Of a stretch of DNA of 64,000 nt, positions 46,715 to 57,156 are shown in pieces. Position numbers and translations under genes: made by a program. Positions within the stretch are counted from its first letter, which is position 1, and the number at the start of each line of letters is the position of its first letter. Origin of the DNA: Euphorbia lathyris (lineage: Eukaryota; Streptophyta; Magnoliopsida; Malpighiales; Euphorbiaceae); NCBI RefSeq assembly GCF_963576675.1, contig NC_088910.1:108900807-108964806 (forward strand), written 5' to 3'. The notes beneath the pieces were generated by a model. The model saw nothing but the letters and a program-made list of their open reading frames with translations. It had not been told where the DNA came from and made no database searches.

Positions 46715-47427
46715 TTCGAGGAAATGATGAGTACTCTTTTTCCTTTTATGAGTTTTTCCCATTGGGTTTTCTGATAAAAGGTTTTAATGAGGCTTTGATC
46801 CCACACAGTTGGTGTACCTATGTAATAAACCTCTTCTCTTTATCAATAAAGGTATTCAATTATTACATTTATTCAATATGTTACGCCCGAATGCGGATTG
46901 TTCTTAAAAACACATAAATGTGTTGCCTATTAAAGAAAGGCGGATGCATGATTACGCATCACTCGCAAAACCCTTAGGGTTAAACTCAAAAAACACATAA
47001 ATGTGTTGCCTATTAAAGAAAGGCGGATGCATGATTACGCATCACTCGCAAAACCCTTAGGGTTAAACTCAAAAAACACATAAATGTGTTGCCTATTAAA
47101 GAAAGGCGGATGCATGATTACGCATCACTCGCAAAACCTTATGATTAACCTTATGATTATATTATTTTCGAAAGAAAAATAATAGAGTAAGGCATAAAAT
47201 TAAGCGAATAAACGAGTACTCAAAAATTGCAAAAAGGGTTTGGCCACCCTAGCGAAAGCAAAAATTACTATGAAGAATTACAAGTATGAAGTCGGCAAAA
47301 GGCAAGGATCATACATGAAAATAAAGTGACAATAATCGCACGTATAGGCAAGGCAAAGCGTCAAGTGAAAGAAAATTAATATATACGGGCAGTTTGTTAC
47401 ATACAAAAAGTCCAAATATAAATTAAA
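46715..47427 (+). repeat. Spacer of the Tat element with three 83-bp tandem repeats
   Basis: Copies begin near 46906, 46989 and 47072 (CACATAAATG at 46911, 46994 and 47077, exact 83-bp period). The first two are essentially identical; the third is truncated near 47140. Each contains the palindrome ACACATAAATGTGT. No sense-strand gene. Tandem arrays in the 3' noncoding part are common in Tat elements. Confidence 0.85.
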
Positions 47428-49753
47428 CTATGCTACGGCTTCCTCTCCTTCACCCCTATTGCTTTCCTCGCCTCCAGCGACTCCCTCATCTCCTCCAGTG
47501 GGCGGATCTACTTCAAGCGAATCCTCAACCCTCGAATCAATAACTGCTTCAGAGGGCGGTACCTCTTGCTCAGGCTGAGAGATGTCCTGCGGTGCCCCTT
47601 CTTCCGCATTCTGGGTAGGGATCTCGCCGATAATTGGAGATTCCTGAAAACTCTTCCAATCTAAGAGGAGTACCTCATCCATATCAGCATCCTCGGCTTC
47701 CAGCTTGTCCCACTTCTCAGTTAAATCCTTTTCAGGGATGGGAACCTTGGGGCGGTTAAGTACGAGACCCTGATGTCCATGCTCATAAGCGGCATGAATT
47801 CGCTCCCCATACCAGTAGATGCAGGCACCGTCTTCAGCCAGAATTTCCTCAGCCCTCTTCTTTTGTGTCTCCTTGGAATCAGCTAGATCATCGAGGGCCT
47901 TTCGCAGCTCATCGGACTTAGCCTGAAGAGATTTAAGAGCCTCCTCCTTCTCGCTCACAGCCTTCTGAAGGGCGCCTTCTAGGACCTTCACCTTCCCTTG
48001 GACATCATCATAAAGCGACTTCTGAGTCGCCAATTCAGTACCAAGACCTTCCAACTCCTTGGCTCGCTCGGCATCCCTTCGGAGAATGCCCTCAGCGAAA
48101 TTGATAATCTGCATATAAGACGGCTCACGAATAAAAAAGGGCGAATAGAAATAGGCGGTTACAATGGACGCAAGATCCTTGAAAGAGAATGACAAGCAAC
48201 AATATACCTCTACAGAACGCTTCTCGATCCCCTCCACATCGGTAGGGAGCGGTACTTGTTCGCGCACACGAGAAGCAGAGGGAAGCCGCCCGAGGACATT
48301 GCATATGGAAGAGACAATGTCCTTGCAAGAAAAACTCACGGCCATGCCAAAGGTCCTAGTCCACCATCCGCTGATGTCGGGAATTGGCTGCAAAGGCGTA
48401 AAGAAAAATATCAAGAGAACAGCAGATAGCTCATGAGGAAAAAAGTAGCAATATAGAAAGAGGGAATAGATCAGGATACCTCATGAATTGGGGTACTGCT
48501 CTTTCCTTTGGATGAAGCGGATACGGGTGTACCGCCAACAGTAAGGGACACGGAGGTGTTCTTCTTCTTGGGACGAGAAGACTCTGTATCCGCACTTATC
48601 TTCCGCTTCCTCGTCAAAGGAAGATCCTCGGAGGCAGAAGCGGGACCTTGTGAAACGGAGGCCCTTACAGGAGAAGCCGCCTCAATGGAAGGAATCGTTC
48701 CTCCAGAAGAATCCGCCCCTACAACGGAGGCGGTTCCCGCCATCCGCTTCTTCCTTCTCGCTAAGGCTTTAGCCTCCCGATCTGCAGCGATTTGAGATAA
48801 AGGATCACCCCTGCAAAGGGTTAAAAGAAATCATCAACTTGGAAATAAAAAGTACCTTGTACAAAAACGCGATAAGGGATATAGACCACGCGATCCCCCT
48901 CGCGGTAGGCAATCGCTACTCGGCTCCTTAGCATATGGAAGGCCTGATTATATGTCCATACAAAAGGAGGGGTACTCTTCAGGAACTTGATGACGGCGGA
49001 TTCTTCCTCGCTGGGATAACCGAAGTTCAAACTCTTCACATTGGGCCGGCCCCAATGGCGAAGGAAGTTCGGATTTCCCTCATTAAACTTGATAAAAAAG
49101 TAAGAGCGATCCCACTCGCGGATCTTGTTCAGTTTCTCGTCAAAACCATAGTATCCGCTCTGGCGGATGAAAGTGAAATACCCCGCCGAACTCTTGAAAT
49201 GATGAAGCTTGGAGAAAATTTTAAGCGAGAAAGGAACCTCCAAACAATCCGCCAGAAATTTATCCAGGGTCAAGTCGGCCCATCCATTTGGATGTAACTG
49301 CCCGGGTGCGATTCTGTAACCGCCGAGGATGGAAGCAATCTCATCTGCCAGCGGATAAGTGAAGCCGCAGATAATCTGGGCGACGAAAATGGTGAAATAC
49401 CCCTTTGGGTAATCGCCCGGTCCTCTATCCTCCCCGGGAATGATGGTCTCGAGACCTTGGAGCCAAGGATATTGCACCCGCAAATCCTCAATGGTCTCGC
49501 GACAAACTAGGCTTCCCGACCTGTCCCTCTTTGGTAACAAACGGGGGGTTGGGACAGGTGGTGGAATCAACTTCTTAGGGTCAAAACCTAGACCCTCGTC
49601 GGTTGTATTCGCCAGGTGGAGGAAGTCAGCGGGGTGGGAATCAGACCCATGAGAACTGGTTGAAACTTCATCAACCATCTCATCAACTTCATGAGAAACC
49701 TCGCGGACGTAGCTCTCATCGAACGGTGCGAAGTCAAGGTCGGGGTTCGACAT
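47428..49753 (-). CDS. Antisense accessory gene of the Tat element (putative gypsy-type transposon protein, coiled coil)
   Basis: Encoded opposite to gag-pol. Block 1, 49753-48856: acidic N-terminus, then a globular domain (YPWLQGLETIIPGE; GYFTIFVAQIICGF; LGGYRIAPGQLHPNGW; RQSGYYGF) resembling the gypsy-type Transposase_28 family known from antisense ORFs of Tat elements. Block 2, about 48810-48480: S/T-rich, with a basic RRKKRM patch. Intron 48388-48479 (GAG/GTATCC ... TTTGCAG). Block 3, 48387-48208. Intron 48109-48207 (GAG/GTATAT ... TATGCAG), itself without stops. Block 4, 48108-47428: a long coiled coil (LEGALQKAVSEKEEALKSLQ), then an acidic tail. Blocks 2-3-4 join in phase. The junction 1-2 (GTAC...TTTGCAG, only 45 bp) is one base out of phase, so a frameshift or other splice is possible. 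Function unknown. Confidence 0.75.
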
Positions 49754-49992
49754 GTTGAGGAAAAGAAATAAACAGAAGTAAAAAGCTGAACGAGGTACAA
49801 ATTATGAAGAGGAAAACTTACATGGGAAAGACAACACAGAGAAATGACGGAAATAAGAGGTCAACGCCGGAAAAGATGACGCGGAAAAGAAATAACGAAA
49901 GAGGAAAAATTCACAAGTTTTTGAATTTTGAATAGACAAGCGAAAACGAAGCGTCCCCTATGAACAGACCCTAAAGGGCTCTTGTATCAAAC

Positions 49993-50007
49993 TAAAGGGG
50001 AGGCATG
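49993..50007 (+). promoter_or_regulatory. Polypurine tract of the Tat element
   Basis: TAAAGGGGAGGCATG immediately precedes the 3' LTR and is the expected plus-strand primer. The stretch 49754-49990 before it is noncoding and probably holds the antisense gene's promoter and leader. Confidence 0.8.
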
Positions 50008-50516
50008 TGATGACCCGCGAGGCTAAACCGGGTCATACTCATTTCGCAGGCCCAGCCCATACTTAGACCTATGGTGTAAGATCGGATGAGACCCGAATAA
50101 AGGAAGCGGGCGCAGTGAGTAACCGCCCCGAATGGGACCCGAATAAGCGGAAACGGGTGAAGCGAGTAACCGCCCCGAATTCCTAAACGGAGCATCAAGA
50201 CTCCCACTCAGAACCACGTTCGTTGCCATGAAAGCCACGAAAGGGACATGGCCTAAAAAGGGGGAACCGCCCTCAGAACGTGGCCCACTAAGGAGTAACC
50301 GCCCTCGGCGGTTACCTAAAAAACACCTATAAAAGGCCTTAAGAACGAGGGAAAAAGGTACGCTCACATTTTTCCCCGCAATACTATTGTCAAATTACCA
50401 ACCTTCTTACAAAAACTGACTTGATCGTCGGAGAGTTTTCCCGGAGATCCTGTCTCCGGTTCTGTTTTGCAGGTAACTCTGGCAGAGAATATCAAATCGG
50501 ATCCGGCAAGTTATCA
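50008..50516 (+). repeat. 3' LTR of the Tat element
   Basis: 509 bp. It differs from the 5' LTR at four positions by my reading (TCTAAG/TGTAAG, GCGAGT/GTGAGT, CATAGCC/CATGGCC, TTTTTTCCC/TTTTTCCCC), with no length change. Confidence 0.95.
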
Positions 50517-51637
50517 AATATTTTACATATTTTAGAATTTTTCGATAATTTTCTGGACACTTTTTGGTCTTACCTTTCAACACTATGTGTTGCAATATTT
50601 TATTGGAACAATATAAGTATTTTGTTGGAACAATATAACTATTCTGTTGGAACAATATAATTATTCTGTTGGAAGAATATAAGAATTGAAATTATTTTCT
50701 AAATAATATAATTAATATAAATTTGAAGATACTATATTAAATACTAAGAAACAAAAATGAAATTGAAGACATAGATAATAAAATTGATTTGGAACAATTG
50801 GTAAACTGATTTATAATGTTGGAATCACATCCGGGTCTGGTGGGGATTTTTCTTTCTTCTTTAATGTAAGCGCATTGCGCAAATTTTTTTAAAAAAAAAT
50901 TTATAATGTTGGAAAAATATAAGTATTATGTTGGAATAATAGAACTATTTTATTGGAAAAATTGGTACGCTGATTTATTCTGTTGGAACAATATAAGTAT
51001 TATGTTGGAACAAATGATACACTGATTTGGAACAATTTCGTACACTGTCGGAACAATGTAAGTAGGACAAAAAACGTGACCAGAAAATTATCAAAAAATT
51101 AAAAAACATGTAAAACATCATTTTAAGAAATTTTAATTATTGGCTCAAAATGAGATTCCTTACGGTTTTGACCCAACAAATTGTTGAAGCATGTAAAATG
51201 GATAAAATTAAGGAACAAGTTTTATTAGGACTAAACCGTAAGAAATCTCACTTCGTCCATTAAAGTTTCTCAGAATAATGTTTTTTTACATTTTTTGAAA
51301 TTTTTTGAGAATTTTCTGGGCACTTTTTTTGGCCAAAAAACGCCCACTGGAATTCCGTTCACCGGAATTTTTTTTACTTGAGCTTCAGGGATCTTAAAAT
51401 GACCGTCTAATTTAGACGAGTCTAATAGTATAAAAAATTTCGAAAAACGAGGTTAGAAATATCGGAAAAATGTATTTTAAAGAAAATAAATAAAACAATT
51501 TTCTCTATCCTCTCTTTCCTTTTATTTACAAATTTACCACATTGCCCTTTTCAATTATCATCAAAGCTACGTAGTTTTGTTATGTCACACAATAAGCTCA
51601 TTGTCACACCCTAATCTCTTGTCACACTGGATCTCAC

Positions 51638-51669
<32 letters not shown>

Positions 51670-51672
<3 letters not shown>

Positions 51673-53796
51673 GGCTCTTGTGACCCTTTGTTTACACTCC
51701 ATATTACTTACCACTGAGCTAATTACTTTTCTTGTGTGTTATGTCGCGCGCTGATTAATATACCACTGCACTTCTAGCTTCTATTGTTTAATATTTGACG
51801 CATACACTTATTAATATCGATTAAATGTGCATTATAATGAATTATTAATAGAAAAAAAAGAAACGTACATAATAATTAATTATTAATAGAAAAAAATCCA
51901 AGAACATGCTCTAATTTCTTATTTATTTAATTCCTCCATATTTTTGTAATTTATGTTTTAAAATGTTAAGGACGATGTTCTAAATATTGTTTAATATTTG
52001 ACGCATGCACTTATTAATATCGATTAAATATGCATAATAATGAATTATTAATAGAAAAAAAGAAATATGCATAATAATGAATTATTAATAGAAAAAAAAT
52101 ACAAGAACATGCTCTAATTTTTTATTTAATTCCTCTATATTTTTGTAATTTATGTTATATAAGAAAATATACGTTATTTTTTTTCGAACATGAGTTATAA
52201 ATTATATTATAGAACAAGCACGAACTATAAAGTTTAGAACGTACGATATATTTTTTAGAACATACGTCATGTTTTTTTAGAACATGTGTTATGTTTTTTC
52301 GAACATGAGTTATAAATTATATTATAGAACAAATGAAAAAACGATCCAGATATCTACTGATTTTTTTTAAAACATTATACTTAATTTTTGGAACATAAAC
52401 TACAAACTTTAGAACATGTGTTATGTTTTTTAGAACATGCGTTACGTTTTTTCGAACATGAGTTATAAATTATATTATAGAACAAATGCAAAAATGATCG
52501 AGATATCTACTGATTTTTTTTAAACATTATACTTAATTTGGAGAACATAAATTATAAAGTTTAGAATTATGTAACATTATTTAGAACATCGTCCTTAACA
52601 TTTAAAAACATAAATTACAAAAAATATAGAGGAATTAAATAAATAAAAAATGGAGCATGTTTTTGGATTTTTTCGTTCTATTAATAATTCGTTATTATGC
52701 ACATTTCTTTTTTTTCTATTAATAATTTATTATTATGCACATTTAATCGATATTCAATAAGTGCATATGTCTAATATTAAACAATAGAAGCTACATGGAT
52801 AATGGTATATTAATCAGCGCGCTCCATAATGGATAAGGAAAACAATTGTTGTTTAAAAAAATAGTAAATATATGGACCATTTTTGCATTTGTTCTATAAT
52901 ATAATTTATAACTCATATTCTAAATAACATAACGTATGTTCTAAAGTTTATAGTTTGTGCTCTAAAAATTAAGTATAATGTTCTAAAAAAATCAGTAGAT
53001 ATCTGGATTGTTTTTTCATTTGTTCCAAAAATATAATTTATAACTGATGTTCGAAAAAAAGTAACGCATGTTCTAAAAAACATAACGTATGTTCTAAAAA
53101 ACATAACGTATGTTCTAAAGTTTGTAGTTTGTGTTCCAAAAATTAAGTATAATGTTCTAAAAAAATCAGTAGATATTTGGATTGTTTTTTCATTTTTTCC
53201 AAAAATATAATTTATAACTCATGTTCGAAAAAACATAACACATGTTCTAAAAAACATAACGTATGTTCTAAAAAATATGTCGTACGTTCTAAACTTCATA
53301 GTTCGCGTTTTAAAAGTTAAAATATATGTTGTTTCAAAAAAAAAGTTAAATTATATGTTATAACGTATGTTTAAAAAAATATATTTTCTTATATAACATA
53401 AATTACAAAATATAAAGGAATTAAATAAATAAGAAATTGGAGCATGTTCTTGAATTTTTTCTATTAATAATTCATTATTATGCACATTTCTTTTTTTTTC
53501 TATTAATAATTCATTATTATGCATATTTAATCAATATTAATAAGTGCATGCGTCAAATATTAAACAATGAAAGCTACAGTGCGATGGTATATTAATCAGC
53601 GCGGCACATATTACACAAGGAAAATAATTGGCTTAGTGGTAAGTAATATGGAGTGTAAACAAATGGTCCAAGGTTCGAACCCTCATGGTAGCAGCGTTTT
53701 TTGTTTAATTTTTAGACTCAAAACTATGTAGTTTTAGTGGTTCTCACCTAAGAAAGTGTCCTCACCTAAGAGGAGGTTCTCACTTGATCCCTCCCC
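51670..53796. mobile_element. Element B: foldback element between (TA)n tracts, with tRNA-like Pol III boxes
   Basis: Left arm about 51670-52640 and right arm about 52690-53796 are inverted copies over nearly their whole length (e.g. GAATTATTAATAGAAAAAAAAG against CTTTTTTTTTCTATTAATAATTC). Each is built of repeated GAACATRYGTTATGTTTTTT-type units. Ends: GAGGGCTCTTGTGACC on the left and, on the minus strand, GAGGGATCAAGTGAGAACC. It is flanked by (TA)n at 51641-51669 and 53797-53811. The right arm holds TGGCTTAGTGG (53629-53639) and GGTTCGAACCC (53672-53682), canonical A and B box consensus, followed by a T-run. The small open frames inside are repeat by-products; no real coding region. Confidence 0.8.
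53629..53702 (+). promoter_or_regulatory. tRNA-derived internal Pol III promoter-like segment
   Basis: The A box-like TGGCTTAGTGG and B box-like GGTTCGAACCC are 32 bp apart, and a T-run (53697-53702) follows. The left arm of the same element keeps an inverted A box-like TAGCTCAGTGG (minus strand, 51721-51711), but its B box is destroyed. It does not fold as a normal tRNA (no acceptor stem), so it is not called a tRNA gene. Confidence 0.55.
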
Positions 53797-53811
53797 TATA
53801 TATATATATAT

Positions 53812-56676
53812 TCCCTCACTTTTTATTCTAAGGGAAGAATAACTTTACTCCAATTACCAAACAAAATTCCTCCTAATTTTAATTAACCAATTCTAATTTA
53901 ATTATAATCCTAACACATCTCTGTTTCTAACTCCTTCTCTGAAACCGATTAACACGGTTCTCTCTCTCTCTCGTATTTCTGATTTACGTCTATATCTCTC
54001 ATTGAAGGTGTTATATATCACTAATTCTGTCAAGATTGGGTGATTCTCCAATTAAAATAAATTAAGTAAAGCTGATTCCACCAAATACTTGCCGGCGTGT
54101 TTTCCATTAGAACAGAATCTGACGTGTCTTCCTTTACTTAATCAAATTCGTCCAGTTCATCAAGTTCTTCATTTAGACCAGAATCTGGCATGTTTTCCTC
54201 CTATTGTCCTTTTTTCGATCACTGGTTTTGATTTACAAGTTAAGGCCATAGTGGAATCTAGTTTATATCTGATCATCGTCTATATCTTCTTTCCAAACTT
54301 GAACGATTCACGACTCCGGCCTGCAAGCGGTAAGTTTTCATGAACATTCTCCGTTATCTAAAAACATTCTATGAATCTTTTAGGTTTTTTCCTGCTATGG
54401 AAGATGGTCTGTATTTTTTATGTTAATTTTGTTCCGGGATGGTTTTCAAAATAATCGTCCCTTAATCTAAAAACATATTAAGAATCCACTGATTTTATTA
54501 CCGAAAAAAGTTGAATGGAAAAGTTTAATCAATAAACAACCAAAAGGTATTGCAATAATTTGATCACAACTTATATTTGTGGTATTCACAACATATACAA
54601 AATTTGCTGCTCACATGACTTATCTTTTTCCAATTTCAATTATTGTGGAAAGAAGAATTATTTTTCACTCTTTAACTAGAATACAAACAAGAATAACTAC
54701 TTAATTGTAAATACTTATGAAAGTTTAGCTAATTATAATCGCTCAAATTATGTTAAGGCCTTAGCTTGTTTGCTCAAATTAGCTAATTACTCATCTTTTC
54801 TTAGATGTTTTTTTTTCTTTTATAGAATTCCTGATGTTCTTCGCTTGATTTTTTTCTTTTGTAGAGATGGAAGATGATAATGATTCTACCTTTCAAATTC
54901 ATGATTTAAGCAATAGTATTATGAATAACGAAGAGTCTGACGGAGAACAAAATGCCGACAACGAAATTATAAGTGATCAGCTTAAGCCTACAAAAGAAAA
55001 AGAATTTGAAACATTAGATGATGTTTATAAATTCTATAATGCTTATGCCAAAAAAGTTGGATTTAGCGTTCGAATGTCTTCGTCGAAGAGAAAAAAGAGC
55101 ACCGGAGAAATTATTAGGAAAGAATACGTATGTTCAAAGGAAGGAAAATCCAAAAAGTTTAGAGATGTTGATGCCAAAAGGCGCCGGGGACAATACAAAG
55201 CTGGTTGTAGCGTTAAATTGGTGGTCGTGAGAAATAAAAAACAATTGTTTACAGTGAAAACATTTAACGAGGATCACAATCACCCGTTACTGACCCCATA
55301 AAAAACACCCTTCCTACGGTCTCATCGCCAAGTTTCATATGTTGCAAAATCCTTGAATGAACAACTGTCGACTGTTAATATACCTACGCATCAACAATAT
55401 AATTTTCTCCAGGTACAAGCAGGGGGGATAGAAAATCTGGGGTGCACACAAAAGGATTTGCATAATCATGAAACAAAGAAGCAGTTGAAGTTAAAAGGAC
55501 ATGATGGAGATATGTTGTATGAATATTTCGAATCAGAGGTGGCAAAAAATCCTTCATTTTATTTCAAGATTGATCAAGACGATGATAAAAAAATTACACG
55601 TTGTTTTTGGGCTGATGCAACGATGAGACGGAGTTACAGATTTTATAATGATGTTGTCGTTTTTGACACTACGTACAACACCAATCGGTACGGGATGATA
55701 TTTGTGCCTATTTTAGGGGTCAACAATCACAGACAAACTATTTTTTTTGCTTGTGCTTTATTGAATGGGGAACATTCTGATAATTTTGTGTGGTTATTTA
55801 AACAATTTTTGGAAGCTATGCCTGGTGATGCGCCAAAAATGATAATTACTGATCAAGATCCAGCAATGACAATTGCCATATCGACAACCTTACCAAATAC
55901 CTTCCACAGGTTATTTTTATTATTATTACTTGCATTTATTTTATATATTATTTTGATCAGAATTGAACCTACCGACTCAGATGATGAACTGAAACATTGA
56001 TTTTATAATATTTTCGTCTTTCCTTGTTTATTCATGGTCCTATTGGTAGGCACATGAGATTATAATATGAGCTCTAATGGTGGGATTAATTAAGTCTTGT
56101 TTATGGTATAATCCACTTTTAAACATGAAACTAAAACAAAATGAATATCAAAACTGCAATTTGTAATTGTAAATATTCAGATTAGATGTTAGAAGCCATG
56201 TGACACTTATAGAACAAATTATCTCATTAATATTTATAAACTACATCTTTTTTTTAAATGCATAAATTACAATATAGAAGCACAAACATAGTAAATGCGA
56301 TGCAAATAGGCTAAATGCTTGTCAGATGCTTCCTGTACATAATCAGATCAGGATGATATAGACGATGATCAGATATAAATTAGATTCTACTATGGCCTTA
56401 ACTTGTAAATCAAAACCAGTGATCGAAGAAAGGACAATAGGAGGAAAACATGCCAGATTCTGGTCTAAACGAAGAACTTGATGAACTGGACGAATTTGAT
56501 TAAGTAAAGGAAGACACGCCAGATTCTGTTCTAATGGAAAACACGCCGGCAAGTATTTGGTGGAATCAGCTTTACTTAATTTATTTTAATTGGAGAATCA
56601 CCCAATCTTGACAGAATTATTATCTTAGTGATATATAACACCTTCAATGAGAGATATAGACGTAAATCAGAAATAC

Positions 56677-56712
<36 letters not shown>

Positions 56713-56890
56713 GAGAGAGAGAGAACCGTGTTAATCGGTTTCAGAGAAGGAGTTAGAAACAGGGATGTGTTAGGATTATAATTAAATTAGAATTGGTTAA
56801 TTAAAATTAGGAGGAATTTTGTTTGGTAATTGGAGTAAAGTTATTCTTCCCTTAGAATAAAAAGTGAGGGAATCCCTCTCTATAGCCTGA

Positions 56891-56892
<2 letters not shown>
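53812..56892 (+). mobile_element. Element C: FAR1-type Mutator-like transposon with about 480-bp TIRs between (TA)n tracts
   Basis: Left TIR about 53812-54290 and right TIR about 56353-56875 are near-perfect inverted repeats (start CCCTCACTTTTTATTCTAAG; shared CCAGATTCTG and GACGTAAATCAG blocks). The right arm has an expanded GA repeat (56680-56723). (TA)n tracts abut both ends (53797-53811 and 56893-56934), so the target duplication is masked. It encodes a FAR1-type transposase in the middle. About 56001-56340 is noncoding 3' sequence. Confidence 0.88.
54867..56000 (+). pseudogene. FAR1/MULE transposase, truncated, with one in-frame stop
   Basis: A first noncoding exon lies in the left TIR and ends CTGCAAGCG/GTAAGT (54329/54330); the acceptor TTTTGTAG (54864) places the ATG at 54867. 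54867-55301: acidic N-terminus, then the FAR1 DNA-binding domain (FYNAYAKKVGFSVRMS; C and H ligands in YVCSKEG, AGCSVKL and DHNHPL, a WRKY-GCM1 zinc finger). TAA 55299-55301 interrupts; the same frame continues through a linker to the MULE catalytic core (VVVFDTTYNTNRYGM with the first D near 55665; KMIITDQDPAM with the second D). The frame ends at 56000, shortly after NTFHRLF. The third catalytic acid and the SWIM zinc finger are missing, so it is about half the usual length. It is related to the FHY3/FAR1 family of domesticated transposases. Confidence 0.88.

Positions 56893-56934
<42 letters not shown>
56893..56934. repeat. (TA)n microsatellite, about 42 bp
   Basis: The longest of the four TA tracts that separate elements A, B and C from each other and from their flanks (others at 39868-39886, 51641-51669 and 53797-53811). 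Confidence 0.95.
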
Positions 56935-56937
<3 letters not shown>

Positions 56938-57050
56938 GGGTATTTTGGAAAAGTCACACAAACATATTCTAGATATGTAATGAGTTGAGTAAATGAGTTA
57001 AATATGTAAATGGATCTCCCGTTTGACCCAATTTTATAATTTTTCCTTCT
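56935..57050 (-). repeat. Right copy of the 115-bp inverted repeat
   Basis: AAGGGTATTTTGGAAAAGTC...TTTGACCCAATTTTATAATT pairs with 38524-38637. It starts immediately after the (TA)n tract. Confidence 0.7.
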
Positions 57051-57156
57051 TTTATCTTCTTACTTGTTCCACAATCAATTTATCACAAGTGGAATATTTA
57101 CCATATCTTACAACATCTCCAACCTAATTCCCCTTAATTCCTTTCCCTATTCCTAA

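Larger units (their letters stand above)
40544..50516 (+). mobile_element. Tat-lineage Ty3/gypsy retrotransposon, complete, TSD AATAT
   Basis: Bounded by identical-length 509-bp LTRs and the 5-bp duplication AATAT (40539-40543 and 50517-50521). I see 4 mismatches between the LTRs (0.8%). Order: LTR, PBS, gag, protease, RT, RNase H, a second RNase H, integrase, a noncoding spacer with tandem repeats, an antisense gene, purine tract, LTR. The second, archaeal-type RNase H between RT/RH and integrase is the hallmark of the plant Tat lineage, and extra ORFs near the 3' end are known there. All sense genes are broken by several stops and frameshifts. Confidence 0.94.
39887..51640. mobile_element. 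Element A: long-TIR element in a (TA)n microsatellite, split by the Tat retrotransposon
   Basis: Left arm 39887-40543 and right arm about 51060-51640 are long imperfect inverted repeats (outer ends GAGAGATCAGGTGTGACA and, on the minus strand, GAGATCCAGTGTGACA). They sit directly against (TA)n tracts at 39868-39886 and 51641-51669. The left arm contains a tandem-like duplication of about 150 bp (GGAATCCGGCGAT blocks at 40147 and 40269). Excluding the Tat insertion and its duplication, the element would be about 1.8 kb. 50585-51060 carries repeated 22-bp TTCTGTTGGAACAATATAA units. No coding capacity. A Mutator-derived, TA-targeting origin is inference. Confidence 0.8.

Noticed and set aside
46906..47140. 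Possible CRISPR-like array
   Set aside because: The 83-bp units are contiguous tandem repeats without unique spacers, lie in a plant retrotransposon, and no cas genes exist.
53629..53702. A tRNA gene
   Set aside because: The A and B boxes are good, but no acceptor or anticodon stem forms around them; recorded as a Pol III promoter-like segment instead.
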